Positions 1 to 9,717 are shown, numbered from the stretch's first letter. The stretch: DNA of 64,000 nt from Chloroflexia bacterium SDU3-3 (GCA_009268125.1 WBOU01000017.1:62001-126000); one strand, 5' to 3'. A program made the numbers and translations. Notes: generated from the letters alone by a model not told the origin.

Positions 1-590
1 CGGAGCGTCCACGTGCCCAGGCTCGCCGCGTGCCCCAGCGCGCCGCTCGCGGTGCGCCCGAAGTACAGCTCGCGCGCCTGCTCCGGGGCATTCAGCCGCT
101 GGAACGACACCCCGAACGCGCCGGTGAGCACCTGGCTCCAGGGCGTCACCACCACCGTATAGGTGCCCGTGCGCGGGATCAGGCACGGCCCCGCCTGCGC
201 GATCACCGCATAGGTGTAGTCCTCGCAGAGATTCACGCCATCGTCGCCAAAGACCCGCACCTGCGCCCGCATGCCCGACGGGGTCGCGCCCATGCGCACC
301 AGGAGCGCGTCGCCCGCCGTCGCCGCCACCGCGTAGGTGCCCAGGCCGCCGGTCACGGTGAATGTGTCTGTGGCCACCACCCCCGGCAGAAGCGGCACGG
401 CGCGCGGGCGCATTGACGCGCTACACCTCGACCTCGTAGCTTCCGGTCCGCACCTGGCTGAAGACCGAGAGCAGCAGCGTGTAGCTCCCCGTGCTCGGCA
501 GCAGGCAGCTCTCCAGCTCCACCACCGCCCCGTCAGGGCCATAGAATGGGGACAAGACGCGGTAGCGGGGGCGGAAACACAGCGCGGCAG
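1..590 (-). pseudogene. remnant of a secreted PPC/beta-sandwich repeat protein, runs off the window edge
   Basis: Read on the minus strand, 413 down to 1 stays open and encodes a beta-rich repeat with phrases such as DTFTVTGGLGTYAV, VFGDDGVNLC and IPRTGTYTVVVTPW, typical of bacterial pre-peptidase C-terminal (PPC) style secreted repeats. The preceding repeat unit (about 570-424) ends in GSYTLLLSVFSQVRTGSYEVEV-like residues and then a TAG at 423-421. Aligning the two units shows that the TAG sits where the other repeat has Gln (FQRLNAP against V-stop-RVNAP). A frame change follows within about 25 bases. Homology upstream stops at the hairpin at 589-622, so the 5' end is also missing. I read this as a decayed or truncated gene; assembly or sequencing error is the alternative. 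The nearest similar protein in the window is at 49073-51154. Confidence 0.6.
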
Positions 591-622
591 GCCAGCGCAT
601 ACCATTCAGCATGCGCTGGCCT
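589..622. terminator. 12-bp perfect hairpin at the edge of the remnant
   Basis: AGGCCAGCGCAT at 589-600 and ATGCGCTGGCCT at 611-622 form a perfect 12-bp stem with a 10-nt loop. There is no T tract. It could be a bidirectional terminator or the end of an insertion or rearrangement that truncated the neighbouring repeat gene. Confidence 0.45.
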
Positions 623-1187
623 GTCAACCGCAGTTGGGAGCTGCCATCAGGGCCGCGCTATTGTAGCACATATATTCTACATCAACGCCCTATCTCGCTG
701 GGTGCGATCTGCTCTTCCCCCGCGCTAGGACAACCAGCGCACCACCGCAACGAGATCCATGCCGAGCTGCGCTGCCGATGAGCGGGCACGGAGCAGCGGG
801 CGCTGCGCCGCAGACGCCGCCGAGCCCACCGAGCCGCTCGACATCGGGGCATCCTGCCTCAGGTCGTGCGAGGCCCTGCCTCGAAGGACGTGGCAGACGG
901 CAGCCACCGCTCCGCACACCGCGCCGCCTCCCGTCTCGCAGCTTTATGTCCTGTTAACCCATGCCATGGGCCAAAGAGGCGGACTGCGCCGCCCGGCTGC
1001 CCACATCGATCACCTTCTCCGCTCGACCCAACAGCGCACCGCTGTGCTCAACTGGTCTCAGCAGGGCCGCCGCTGCAACACACCCAGCGGCCACGCCCGC
1101 GCCCCATGGCCGCGCTACGCCATCGGGACAGGCGCATACCGATGCTGGGCCAAGCGCCGATCACACGGCGCGAGCCTGAGGCTGCGC
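623..1187. other. gap without a recognisable gene
   Basis: No reading frame here has plausible protein features on either strand. The longer open frames are compositional. I see no RNA gene. Confidence 0.5.
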
Positions 1188-2315
1188 TTACCGCCAGGCG
1201 ACGCTCGCTCCAGCGCGGCTCACCCTACGCGCCCAAAAGGGCTGGTCCGCATACCGCCTGACGCTCGCATAGGCCGCCGCCAGGTGCGCCTGGTAGCGCG
1301 CAGACACCGACCTCATCTCCGCCACATAGGCCTCGCGCGCCTGGGGCGCACCCGCGAACTGCGCCTCGATCGCGCGGGCGGCGCTCTCCGCAGAGGCCAG
1401 GGCGTGGAAGAGCCCTTGCGAGGAAAGCGGGTCGAAGGCAAGCAGCGCGTCGCCGATGGCGAACACCCCCGGCGCGCGCTGCGCCAACCCATCGAGATCG
1501 AGCGCCGCGCTCCCGGCAGGGCAGCAGCGCACCGGCGCGGCGGTGTCTGCACCCTCCCCCAGGGCAGCCGCGATCAGCGGCTGCCTGCGCGCCCGGGCAA
1601 CGAGCTGTGCGGCGGTGCCCAGATGGCGCAGATCCGGGTCATCGCGATCAAGGTGAAACGCCAGCACACGGTGCCGTGATGGCACGCGGACGGTATACCA
1701 CCACCCGCCCGCCTCGGCGCACAGGCGCGTGCAGCGGTCCTCGTCATCGGGGGCGGCCCGCAGGTGCGCATACAGACAGACCAGGCGCGTATCCCGCTGG
1801 CGCGCTAGGCCGAGCTGGCGCGCCAGCGCCGCGCCCCGCCCGCTGGCGTCGACCACGACGGGGGCGCGGTGCCGCTACCCGCCCGCCGCCAGCGAGATCT
1901 CCCAGCAACCGGCGTGGTGCGCGACCCCCACGCGACCGCAGCCCGCAACAAGCGCCGCGCCCGCGGCACCGGCAGCCGCGCGCAGGCTGGCATCGAAGCG
2001 CGTCCGGTCCAGATGCCAGCCCGGTCCGTTTGGGTCGCGGAGCGCATCAAACCAGACCGGCTCGCGCTGGTCCCACTGCGCAACGGTCGCCCCGCGCTCC
2101 TCATGGCCATCGGCGAGAAAGCGGTCGAGCAGCCCGAACCGCTGCAGCAGCACGCGCGCGGCCCCCGGCAGCGACTCGCCGATGCGCAGCGCGCCGGGCG
2201 CGGCCCCCGCCGCGGCGCGGTCCAGCAGCAGCACGCGGTGCTGCGGGCGCAACCGGCAGGCCAGGGCCGACCCTGCCGGGCCCGCGCCCACGATGATCAC
2301 ATCCCACCCTCCCAT
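1188..2315 (-). pseudogene. lodB: LodB-like flavin-dependent modifying enzyme, interrupted by an in-frame TAG
   Basis: The N-terminus has the Rossmann FAD-binding motif VIIVGAGPAGSAL, followed by GESLPGAARVLL. The second half has the matching GD motif of the family (GVFAIGDALLAFDPLSSQGL). Both halves lie in the same frame (2315 and 1856 differ by a multiple of three) and are separated only by a TAG at 1877-1875. After the TAG, APVVVDASGRG continues naturally. LodB proteins are FAD-dependent tryptophan-modifying enzymes needed to form the cysteine tryptophylquinone (CTQ) cofactor of LodA-type oxidases. The gene starts 3 nt after the lodA stop, so the two are translationally coupled. With the stop, only a 146-residue N-terminal part would be made. 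Either this is a true nonsense mutation or a sequence error; the rest of the frame is intact over about 375 codons. Confidence 0.75.
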
Positions 2316-2318
2316 CGC

Positions 2319-4187
2319 TCACCCGCCTGACCTGGGCGTGCCCTGCCGCGCGACCTGGCGCATGCGCGAGTCCGTGCGCTGGCGCTCCTCCTCGCTCAGG
2401 GCGGGGCCGCCGCAATCCTCCACCTGCATCACCGGGGGGAAGTCCGGGTCGTTGGGAACGCCCGGTCGGACCACGACGATCCCCTGCCGATCAAAGTGCT
2501 CGACCATCGTCTGCAGCTGGTGCTCGTAGCCCGCGCCGAGGGTGCGGTCCCAGTCCGCCCGCTCGTGGAAAGCGGCCAGGCGCTCCTCGCGCGGCAGCGA
2601 GCGGTCCATCACCTTGTCGTAGTTTTCTTTGCTGAGCACCTGATTGGGCACACGCGCGGGCCAGAAGGTCGGCAGGAACGGGTCGTACTTCGGGTCGTAC
2701 CCCGAGCGGCAGCTCGCCGTGTCGGTCTGCCAGGGTACGGCCATCCAGCGCGTGATCGAGCCCGCAAACTGGCCATAGAGCGGCCCGTTGTAGGACTGGG
2801 CCTCATCAGGGGTCAGCGTCGTACCGTAGTCGGGCTCGGGGTCATCGGAACCGCGATGCCGCCAGCGATACGGCTCGCTATACATAGTCGCATGGCGCAC
2901 CGGCCACGTCATCTCGCAGCCCGGGTGAAACGCGTCGGCCAGGCAGAACTCCAGCGCCGCCCGATCGAGCATTGCTGGCTGCTGCGCAAGATCCACCGCA
3001 TCGATCGAGCACGGCGGCGTCGCAAGGGGATTATAGTCGGCGATAAAGTGGCCCTCCGCCCAGCGGTCGAGCAGCGCCAGCTGGGTGCGGGTGAGCGCGT
3101 TCATCGCCCGCTCACTGGGCGGCATGGGGACATCCATCGCATCGCCGTAGACCCACGGCCACGGCTTAAGGGAGATGTCGTGGTCCTCTGGATTGCGGAA
3201 CGCGCTCGCCACCGTGCGCCGCAGCTCGGCATAGGTGCTACCCGGCATCGCCAGCTTTGCCAGGTAGTCCGGCGCAAGAAAGTGCTGCGGCATGCCGTAG
3301 CCAAAACTGGCGGCGAACCCAGCATTGACCCACTGCAGATCGCACATAGCCGTGAAGATCGGCAGCAGATCGTGCTGGAACGATGGCAGCGTCAGGGCAG
3401 GCAGCTGCCCAGACTGGATCGCGAGGTCGGTCATCAGAGCGTACATGGTCCGCACCGATTTGATCTGCGGGCCATAGTTCGGCGGCCCCACCACCACCCA
3501 TGCCGGTGCCACCGGGATCTCCCGCCCATGCAGCCGCACCGTCGCGGTCACCGGCCCATCGCTGGTGTCGTCATACCAGCCGTCGTTATTGGCGAAGGTG
3601 GTTGGCGGCGTCTCGTCGAAGGAGCCAGATTTCCCGTGGCCGCCAAACACGTGCAGGCGGCCCGCCTCATCGGTCCGCAGCTCGCCCAGCGGCACCGGTA
3701 TGTGCCGAAAGGTGCCGCCATCGAAGTGATACTTTGTACCATGGGTCGCCGCCGCGCTGATGCTACGCGCGCCGGGGAGGATATCAAGCATGCTGCGCTG
3801 CGCGCCTTTGATCTGGGCGTTGCGCCGGGTCGAGGGCGTGGCGGTGGCGGCCTCGGGGATATCCAGCGCGATCTCGAAGTTGTACCAGCTCGCCTTGCGG
3901 TTCGCGAGCTCCACGGTCCATTCGATCTCCACCCCCGCTCCCATGTGCAGCTCGCACAGCACCTGGCCATCGCCGCTATACCCATAGATGCGGAACTCCG
4001 CAACCTCGCGCTTCAGCGCCCCGGCGCTATCACGATAGGCACCGTGCAGCAACGGCGGGGGCTCAAGCACCTGAGGACCGATGTAGTAACCGTCGGGGTC
4101 GGTCGAATTGCCAACCCGAGCGATGCCAATAGCGGGGTGGATCTTTGCATAGGCGACGTCTTTGAGCCGTTCACCGTGCATGCTCAT
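2319..4187 (-). CDS. lodA: LodA/GoxA-family CTQ-dependent amino-acid oxidase
   Basis: The N-terminal signature KIHPAIGIARVGNS is diagnostic of the LodA-like quinoprotein family, which oxidises amino acids (lysine or glycine in the characterised members) with release of H2O2. I chose the ATG at 4187 because AAGGAG lies 5 nt upstream; the longer open frame above it has no homology. The product is 622 aa, somewhat shorter than Marinomonas LodA (about 726). Asp489 and Cys493 (DTASC) reproduce the spacing of the Asp512/Cys516 pair of LodA, Cys being one CTQ partner. Trp509 in FWPARVP is a candidate for the partner tryptophan, but I cannot fix that assignment. No signal peptide is seen, as is usual for the family. 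Function depends on the adjoining lodB, which carries an in-frame stop. Confidence 0.85.
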   Translation of the reverse strand: MSMHGERLKDVAYAKIHPAIGIARVGNSTDPDGYYIGPQVLEPPPLLHGAYRDSAGALKREVAEFRIYGYSGDGQVLCELHMGAGVEIEWTVELANRKASWYNFEIALDIPEAATATPSTRRNAQIKGAQRSMLDILPGARSISAAATHGTKYHFDGGTFRHIPVPLGELRTDEAGRLHVFGGHGKSGSFDETPPTTFANNDGWYDDTSDGPVTATVRLHGREIPVAPAWVVVGPPNYGPQIKSVRTMYALMTDLAIQSGQLPALTLPSFQHDLLPIFTAMCDLQWVNAGFAASFGYGMPQHFLAPDYLAKLAMPGSTYAELRRTVASAFRNPEDHDISLKPWPWVYGDAMDVPMPPSERAMNALTRTQLALLDRWAEGHFIADYNPLATPPCSIDAVDLAQQPAMLDRAALEFCLADAFHPGCEMTWPVRHATMYSEPYRWRHRGSDDPEPDYGTTLTPDEAQSYNGPLYGQFAGSITRWMAVPWQTDTASCRSGYDPKYDPFLPTFWPARVPNQVLSKENYDKVMDRSLPREERLAAFHERADWDRTLGAGYEHQLQTMVEHFDRQGIVVVRPGVPNDPDFPPVMQVEDCGGPALSEEERQRTDSRMRQVARQGTPRSGG

Positions 4188-5230
4188 TGCAGCTCCTTGC
4201 GGCGGCCCCAGCGCGCACACTCCCAGCATTCTGGGTCTACCGCCCTCTGTGTCTGACACCAACCAACAGATCGAACGATTCCGATGCCCCAGGGGAATCG
4301 CGGCATGCTGGCCGCGCTCACGCAGCGGCCAGGGCCGTGTGCCGAGGCAGGGCGTGCGAGAGACCGCACCGACGCAGGGTGAGCCGACAGCTGGCATGCC
4401 GCAGGAAGCGCGACGCACGATAAGGCAAGCGGTCGGAAAGGGTACGATGAGCGCTTCGCAAAGAAGCCTATAGGAAGGAACCGGGCGGCATATGCCCCAT
4501 GCTGCGCAGGCGGACGATCAGCAACCAAACGCCGCAGATTCGCACCCACCTGCACGGTACTATTAATAGGGTATAGGGCTTCCCAATGATCTACGGCTAT
4601 TATACACCGCCGTCAAGCGCGCATCTGCGGCGCAGACCCACGCAGGCTTCGCCCATGCGCCACTGCTGGTGTGGCGCATGGGCGAAGCCGGGGCGCGATA
4701 CGTGCATCGCATACAAGGATACGTCAGGTATCGGCGGCGCAGGGCGATAGCGATCTGCCAGAATGGATACGACCATGCACCATCTCCCCCGCGCTCCATC
4801 TGCCAGAGCAGCGCGCGGCCTTCTGCACGATGCCGTGCGCCAGGGGACGGGAGGCCGAGGCTCCGACGAGCACAACCGCCGCCGCACGCTGGTCTGACTC
4901 GCCACCACGCGGCAGCCCCCAGTCCCACACCGGCTAACTGCGCGCCCTGGCGCTGCCGCAGGAGACCGTAACGCGCGGAGCAGCATGGCAGGATACCGCT
5001 ACCGCCCCCGCCACGTTCGTGAGGAGAGGAGCAGACACGCGCGGGGGCGCTTGCCTGAGCCACCCCGCGCTGCTGCACCCATCTCTCTCACCGCCACTGC
5101 CATCCACCCCCATGGCCAGCCCGCGCGGGCGCATCTTTCTCATCTCAACAATGAACGGCCCTCTCACCATGAGGTGCTGGTTCGTCAGCGCAGGCGGCAT
5201 GGCGCGCCGTCTGCCCCCATAGGCCGCCGC
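4188..5230. other. long gap; contains a 19-bp hairpin at 4645-4689
   Basis: No gene is recognisable on either strand over about 1 kb. A striking perfect inverted repeat occurs at 4645-4663 and 4671-4689 (arms beginning GGCTTCGCCCATG and GTGGCGCATGGG, 7-nt loop). It lacks a U tract. It may terminate transcription approaching from either side or be a remnant of a small mobile element. Confidence 0.5.
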
Positions 5231-6433
5231 CTAATCATCAATAGCCGCATAGGCCGACGTCCAGAAATCGCTCCAGCAGCGTGGGCCGCCCGGCGAGCTC
5301 CAGGCAACCTGCGTCATCAGGACACCGATCAGATCCTCCTCAGGGTCGGCGTAGGCCGAGGTGCCAAGGCCGCCGTCCCACCCGAAGCGGCCCGGCACCG
5401 ACCAGGCATCGGTGCGCCTAGTCGCGACGGCGATACCAAGGCCCCAGCTGCTCTTGTCCTGAAAGAACACCTCGGCCCCGGCGCGCTGCGCAGGGGTCAG
5501 CTGATCGGTGATCATCGCCGCGACGGTGGGCCGCGCGAGGATGCGCTCGCCGCCGCGCTTGCCCCCGCCCAGCAGCATCTGGAAAAACGCGAGGTAGTCG
5601 TCGACGGTCGAGACCAGGCCCCCGGCCCCAGATTCAAACGGCGGCGGACTCGCCCACTGCCCGCCCTCGGCGTCGTCGTAGCAGGTCAGCGCCCCGGTGG
5701 CAGCATCCACCTCGTAGCTGGTCGCCAGGCGATCGCGCTGGTCGGCTGACACAAAAAAGCCGGTGTCGCGCATCCCAAGGGGGTCGAAGATCCGCTCGCG
5801 CAGAAATGCGCCCAGCGGCTGGCCGGACGCGCGGGCGATCAGGACGCCGAGCACATCTGCGCCGACATTATAGAGCCAGCGCTCACCCGGCTGGAAGAGC
5901 AGCGGCAGGCTGCCCAGGTTGCGCATCCACGCGTCAGGGGCGGGCGTCAGCGCAGGCTGAGGCGGACCATCGCCGCCGATCCGCAGCTCGCGGATCGACC
6001 GCTGGATGGGATAGCGTCCCGGTGCCGCCATGACGGTGCCGATGCCCAGCCGGAACGTCAGCAGATCGCGCAGCGTGATGGCGCGGTCGGCAGGCACCGT
6101 ATCGTCAAGCGGGCTGCCGATATGTCTCAGAACTCGCCGGTTTGCCAGCTCGGGCAGCAGCTCATCCACCGGATCATCCAGCCGCAGCTGGCACGCCTCC
6201 ACCAGAATCATCGCGGCGACCGCGATGATTGGCTTGGTCATCGACGCAACACGAAAGATGGTGTCGCGCTGCATCGGCGGGCCACCGATCGCCCGTGCGC
6301 CAACCGCGTCGACAATAACCTCACCACGGCGCGCCAGCAGCGTCACCGCCCCAGGGATCGCCCCGCGCGCAACATGGCCAGCCATGACCCGCCGCATCGC
6401 CCCTAGACGCATGGTCGAAAATCCACCGCTCAC
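5231..6433 (-). CDS. class C beta-lactamase-like serine hydrolase (family VIII esterase type)
   Basis: This is a serine hydrolase of the beta-lactamase/transpeptidase-like (PF00144) fold. The SxxK motif is SMTK (Ser64, Lys67). The tyrosine motif lies in RWLYNVGADVLG, and the third motif is a W-x-G type (WDGGLGTSAY) rather than the KTG of true beta-lactamases. That pattern is seen in family VIII esterases. The GTG at 6433 is chosen as start because GGAGAGGAGG lies 7 nt upstream; it gives 400 aa, a normal length. There is no clear signal peptide, so a cytoplasmic esterase or lactonase is more likely than antibiotic resistance. A consensus-quality promoter lies upstream at 6559-6587. The substrate cannot be told from the sequence. 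Confidence 0.85.
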   Translation of the reverse strand: MSGGFSTMRLGAMRRVMAGHVARGAIPGAVTLLARRGEVIVDAVGARAIGGPPMQRDTIFRVASMTKPIIAVAAMILVEACQLRLDDPVDELLPELANRRVLRHIGSPLDDTVPADRAITLRDLLTFRLGIGTVMAAPGRYPIQRSIRELRIGGDGPPQPALTPAPDAWMRNLGSLPLLFQPGERWLYNVGADVLGVLIARASGQPLGAFLRERIFDPLGMRDTGFFVSADQRDRLATSYEVDAATGALTCYDDAEGGQWASPPPFESGAGGLVSTVDDYLAFFQMLLGGGKRGGERILARPTVAAMITDQLTPAQRAGAEVFFQDKSSWGLGIAVATRRTDAWSVPGRFGWDGGLGTSAYADPEEDLIGVLMTQVAWSSPGGPRCWSDFWTSAYAAIDD

Positions 6434-6558
6434 CTTGCACCCTCCTCTCCAGCCACGCGAACCGTGCCCATCAGGTCGGCACCGATAAAACGGCTCGCAG
6501 CGATACCCATCTGCTCTCGTGCACAACCACGGACATGCACAGCCATCTGACTAGGTAG

Positions 6559-6587
6559 ATCATATGTTCGACATGCAACCCTGTCAA
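6559..6587 (-). promoter_or_regulatory. sigma70-type promoter for the serine hydrolase
   Basis: On the minus strand TTGACA (6587-6582) is followed after exactly 17 bp by TATGAT (6564-6559). The predicted start near 6552 gives a leader of about 120 nt before the GTG at 6433. The remainder of the gap 6434-6864 holds nothing else I can recognise. Confidence 0.6.
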
Positions 6588-6864
6588 CCCAACCGCGCTG
6601 ATCGCGCATCTAGGGGTTGCCACCCGCCCACCGAACCAAGACACCGTGCCAAGAGATCTGCCAGGCGTGCCTCGCGACCGATAGAGGCACCCTTCCGCCG
6701 ATGGAGCACGCTCCACCCGGCGCAAGATGATCCCTCCATCATACGGTTGAACCATCGATGGCCCTGCCAAAAATTGCCGATAATTTCCGAACACGCCTCG
6801 GCCTGCTGCCTGGATATTCATCTGGTAGCAAACAACCGCTACCGCACATGCAAAGGAGCTTCCT

Positions 6865-7820
6865 ATGGCAACACGATTACGTATCATGGCGTGGAATATT
6901 GCGGAGGGGCGCTACCCGAACCGTGACGCGAACGCCGCACTGCCCGACATCGCCGCACAGATCCGGGCGCTCAGCCCCGATCTGGTACTGCTCAACGAGG
7001 TGAAGAACGAGCGCGGCTGGCCCTATGGCAGCGGCGTCAATCAGGTCGAGCAGCTCGCGAGCCTGACCGGGATGGCGTTCCGCCACTGGGGCAACACCAC
7101 CGCCACCGGTCTGACCGGGCATACGGCCGTGGGGGTGCTCTCCCGCTATACGCTCGGCGCGGCGGTGATGCACCCGGTCATCTTCAACGGCGACGAGACA
7201 GCCTTTGCCACCATCGAGACATCGATTACGGTCAATAACGTCACCCACCGTATGCTCTCGACGCGCTTTGCCCCCAGAATACGCCCGAGCACGAGCAGGA
7301 GAACCCGGCGGGCATCGCGCAGGCGGCCCAGCTCATCCGCGGGTGGGGGACGGCAACCCCGATCATCTTCGGCGGCGACTTCAACGCGAAGCCGGAGTCG
7401 GCTCAGATCCAGCAGTTTATCGCCACCAGCAGGCTGCGCGATGCATTTGCCGATCTCCCCGACCCCGCGATCTGCGACGCCAACAACCGGATCGACGACC
7501 TGTTCTACGCCGGGAGCTATGTGGTCCGGCGGCTTGAGCAGCGCTGCCCCTGGGGCGACACGCCGCCCTCGGACCACGCCTATGTCTACGCCGAACTGGA
7601 GTGGACTGGCCCCACCGAGCCGACCGAGTGCCAGACCATCCGCGGGCGGATCAGCCAGCTGAACACGCGGCTTGGCGATCTGCGCGAGCAGCAGTTCTAT
7701 CTGGACCCCGAAGACCCGCTCGACCGCGAGCTGATCATGCAGATTCAGGAGCAGATCGAAGAGGTCAATGCCGAGATCGCGAAGCTGCGCAAGCGCTCAA
7801 GCGAGCTGGGGTGCGCGTGA
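6865..7820 (+). pseudogene. endonuclease/exonuclease/phosphatase-family protein with a -1 frameshift
   Basis: The ATG at 6865 follows AAGGAG with a 6-nt spacer. The EEP (exonuclease III/DNase I-like) signatures appear in order: MAWNIAEGR (metal-binding Asn), VLLNEVKN (catalytic Glu), then in the next frame GGDFNAKPES and PPSDHAYVYAEL (C-terminal Asp/His). The frame switches at a run of five C at 7271-7275; one extra base there would restore a single protein of about 318 aa from LSTRFAP into NTPEHEQENP. The C-terminal 60 residues after the catalytic domain are a predicted coiled coil (QIQEQIEEVNAEIAKL). The family cleaves phosphodiester bonds in DNA, lipids or inositol phosphates; the substrate is unknown. 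Homopolymer sequencing error is a realistic alternative to a true mutation. Confidence 0.8.
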
Positions 7821-7832
7821 TGACCGCCCCAC

Positions 7833-7866
7833 GAGGGATGCCTATTCATTTCGATAGGCATCCCTC
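7833..7866. terminator. 13-bp hairpin after the EEP gene
   Basis: GAGGGATGCCTAT (7833-7845) pairs perfectly with ATAGGCATCCCTC (7854-7866) across an 8-nt loop, 12 nt after the stop codon. There is no T run. Confidence 0.55.
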
Positions 7867-8955
7867 GGGAACATGCTCCCGCAGAACACGGCAAATCGAA
7901 GGAATCTGGCATCCCATGCCGACGCCATTTCTGCCACCGCGTCATCCCTCCACCCCACTCACGTGGGGGCCTGAAGCAATGGCGGTGCTCAGTCCGAGGG
8001 TATGTGGCACGGCCAGGGGAGCATAGCGGCGGCGCAGAGCATCCCCACCGCCCTCTCACGGCTGGCGGTAGGCATCGGACTGCGCCTGCGCGCCGTGCAG
8101 GTTGGACCGTACGACCGCACCTCGCAGTACCACATCCGCCGAGATCGTTTGAAGGCGGAGGCTGATCGGCACGACCATCATCGGCTACTGCTCAGGCTGC
8201 TGCACCTGCACCACCCAGTAAATCAGCTGCGCGCCCTTCCCTGGCGAATCAGGGCCAGCGGCAGTATATAAGGTCAGTCGCCTGCGGGGAAGCCATTCAG
8301 CGCAACTAGCGGGGCATCGCACCCGCCGAAAATAGCCCTATACTCATCGACCACACGCAAAACCCCACCATGGAAGTGCGGGATGACCATGCACGCAACC
8401 ATCATCGATACGGCGCGGTTGATGGGCAGCATGCTGTGGCTACCGCGTGCAAACTGATCGGCGGTTGGGGGAGGCATGACCCACCGCAGCGCGTAGGAGC
8501 ACCATGGCATGCACTGGTGGTCACCATAATCACCACACGCATGCCATCACACCCCGCACCCTCGGATGACACGCCTCCCGTGCCTCTCCGTGCGAAGCAC
8601 CCAGGCTATACTCGTTTATGTAGGCAAAACATCACACCCCAACGATCCGCACTGAGCAGAACGGAAAGACCCGCCATAGGCGCTACCTCCTTTCACGGCG
8701 ATATCACCGCCGCCTTTCTCAATATGGGCGGCACCATCTCGAACGGCAGCCTCATCACCGCCGAACCGGAGGCCAGCGCGTCCTGGGCACGGCCACCGCC
8801 CGCCTCGCGCAGCTGTACTGAGAACGCCACATTTGCGCGCAACACCTCGCTCCATATATCTCAAAATGCTCAACATACACCCATAAAGGTCTGCAACCTC
8901 TAGAACTACCAAACGTATCTCTGATCAATCCATCTGACGCATAGGAGCACCACCG
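7867..8955. other. gap of about 1.1 kb without a convincing gene
   Basis: Open frames exist on both strands but none has family signatures, a ribosome site or protein-like composition. Around 8700-8760 the plus strand reads NMGGTISNGSLIT, faintly like the NLGGTETIQ core of the genes downstream; this may be an old remnant but is too weak to call. An AGGAGC ribosome site precedes 8956. Confidence 0.4.
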
Positions 8956-9717
8956 ATGGCCACATCCGACGATATCCAGGACCAGCAGCAGCGGCTACGT
9001 ATCAACCGTCAGACCCTGGCCGACATGCTCCGCCAGCAGGCCATCCAGGGATCAGCCTACGCCCTGCCCGGCCTGCTCGCGACCATCCGCGAGACGCGCC
9101 AGCAGATCGCCCGCATCAAGGGCATCCTGCGCGCCTGGGGCGTCTCGGTCGAGAATCACCCCGACGACGAAGACCCCATGCGCACGCCGAGCAGCATCAC
9201 GCAGGCTCCCATTACCCCATCACCGGCAGCAGGAAACTCCTACCACTTCCACGGCACCGTCAACGCAGGCAAGATGAACCTCGGCGGCACCGAGACCATT
9301 CAGCATGAGGAGATCCCCATGGGCGACACCTACCAGAACGGCGACAACTTCACGGGCGCGAACTTCAGCGGGGCCATCGTCAACATCCGCGCGACGCTCT
9401 CCAACGTCACCCAGTCCATTGGCAGCATGCCCCACGGCTCTGCCGACGACAAGCAGCAGCTCGCTACCCTCGTCGAGCAGCTCCGCAAAGCACTGGAGAC
9501 CGCCCCTGCCGAATCCCAGGAAGATGCTGAGGCGGTCGCCGATCTGGCCAAAGACCTCCTCGACAAGGCATCCAAAGCCACGCCCAACAAGAAAACCATC
9601 ACCATCAGCGCGGAGGGTCTCAAACAGGCGGCAGAAAACCTCGGGGCCGCCCTGCCCGCCATCCTCCCACTGGTGCCTCAGATCATCCAGGCCGTCCAGA
9701 AGATGCTGCCCGCCTAG
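8956..9717 (+). CDS. two-module protein: small helical adaptor domain plus shared C-terminal module (copy 1)
   Basis: The product is 253 aa, without signal or membrane segments. Residues about 1-75 form a charged helical domain (RQQIARIKGILRAWGVSVE), reminiscent of the short effector-associated helical domains found N-terminally on STAND, caspase-like and TIR proteins of filamentous bacteria; this is from memory of such sequences and unverified. After a Ser/Pro linker comes a module starting YHFHGTVNAGKMNLGGTETI, continuing through GDTYQNGDNFTGANFSGAIV and a helical tail ending IIQAVQKMLPA. The same module, with near-identical phrases (AGKxNLGGTETIQHE, SIGSMxHGSADD, ITISAE), closes the protein at 11316-12536 behind an unrelated N-terminus. 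The arrangement suggests a common scaffold with exchangeable front ends. A conflict or defence role is inferred only from context. Confidence 0.75.
   Translation: MATSDDIQDQQQRLRINRQTLADMLRQQAIQGSAYALPGLLATIRETRQQIARIKGILRAWGVSVENHPDDEDPMRTPSSITQAPITPSPAAGNSYHFHGTVNAGKMNLGGTETIQHEEIPMGDTYQNGDNFTGANFSGAIVNIRATLSNVTQSIGSMPHGSADDKQQLATLVEQLRKALETAPAESQEDAEAVADLAKDLLDKASKATPNKKTITISAEGLKQAAENLGAALPAILPLVPQIIQAVQKMLPA

Noticed and set aside
1875-1877. Amber (TAG) recoding as an explanation for the interrupted lodB
   Set aside because: Several intact genes in the window appear to end normally at TAG (for example 15842 region, 20357-20359), no suppressor tRNA is seen, and neighbouring genes also show frameshifts, so decay or error is simpler.
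5231-6433. Calling the serine hydrolase a beta-lactamase resistance gene
   Set aside because: It lacks a signal peptide and the KTG motif; the W-x-G variant fits family VIII esterases better.
8370-8903. Plus-strand open frame of 177 codons in the gap before the module genes
   Set aside because: His/Arg/Pro-rich with no ribosome site or domain; a faint NMGGTISNG likeness to the downstream module is too short to support a gene.
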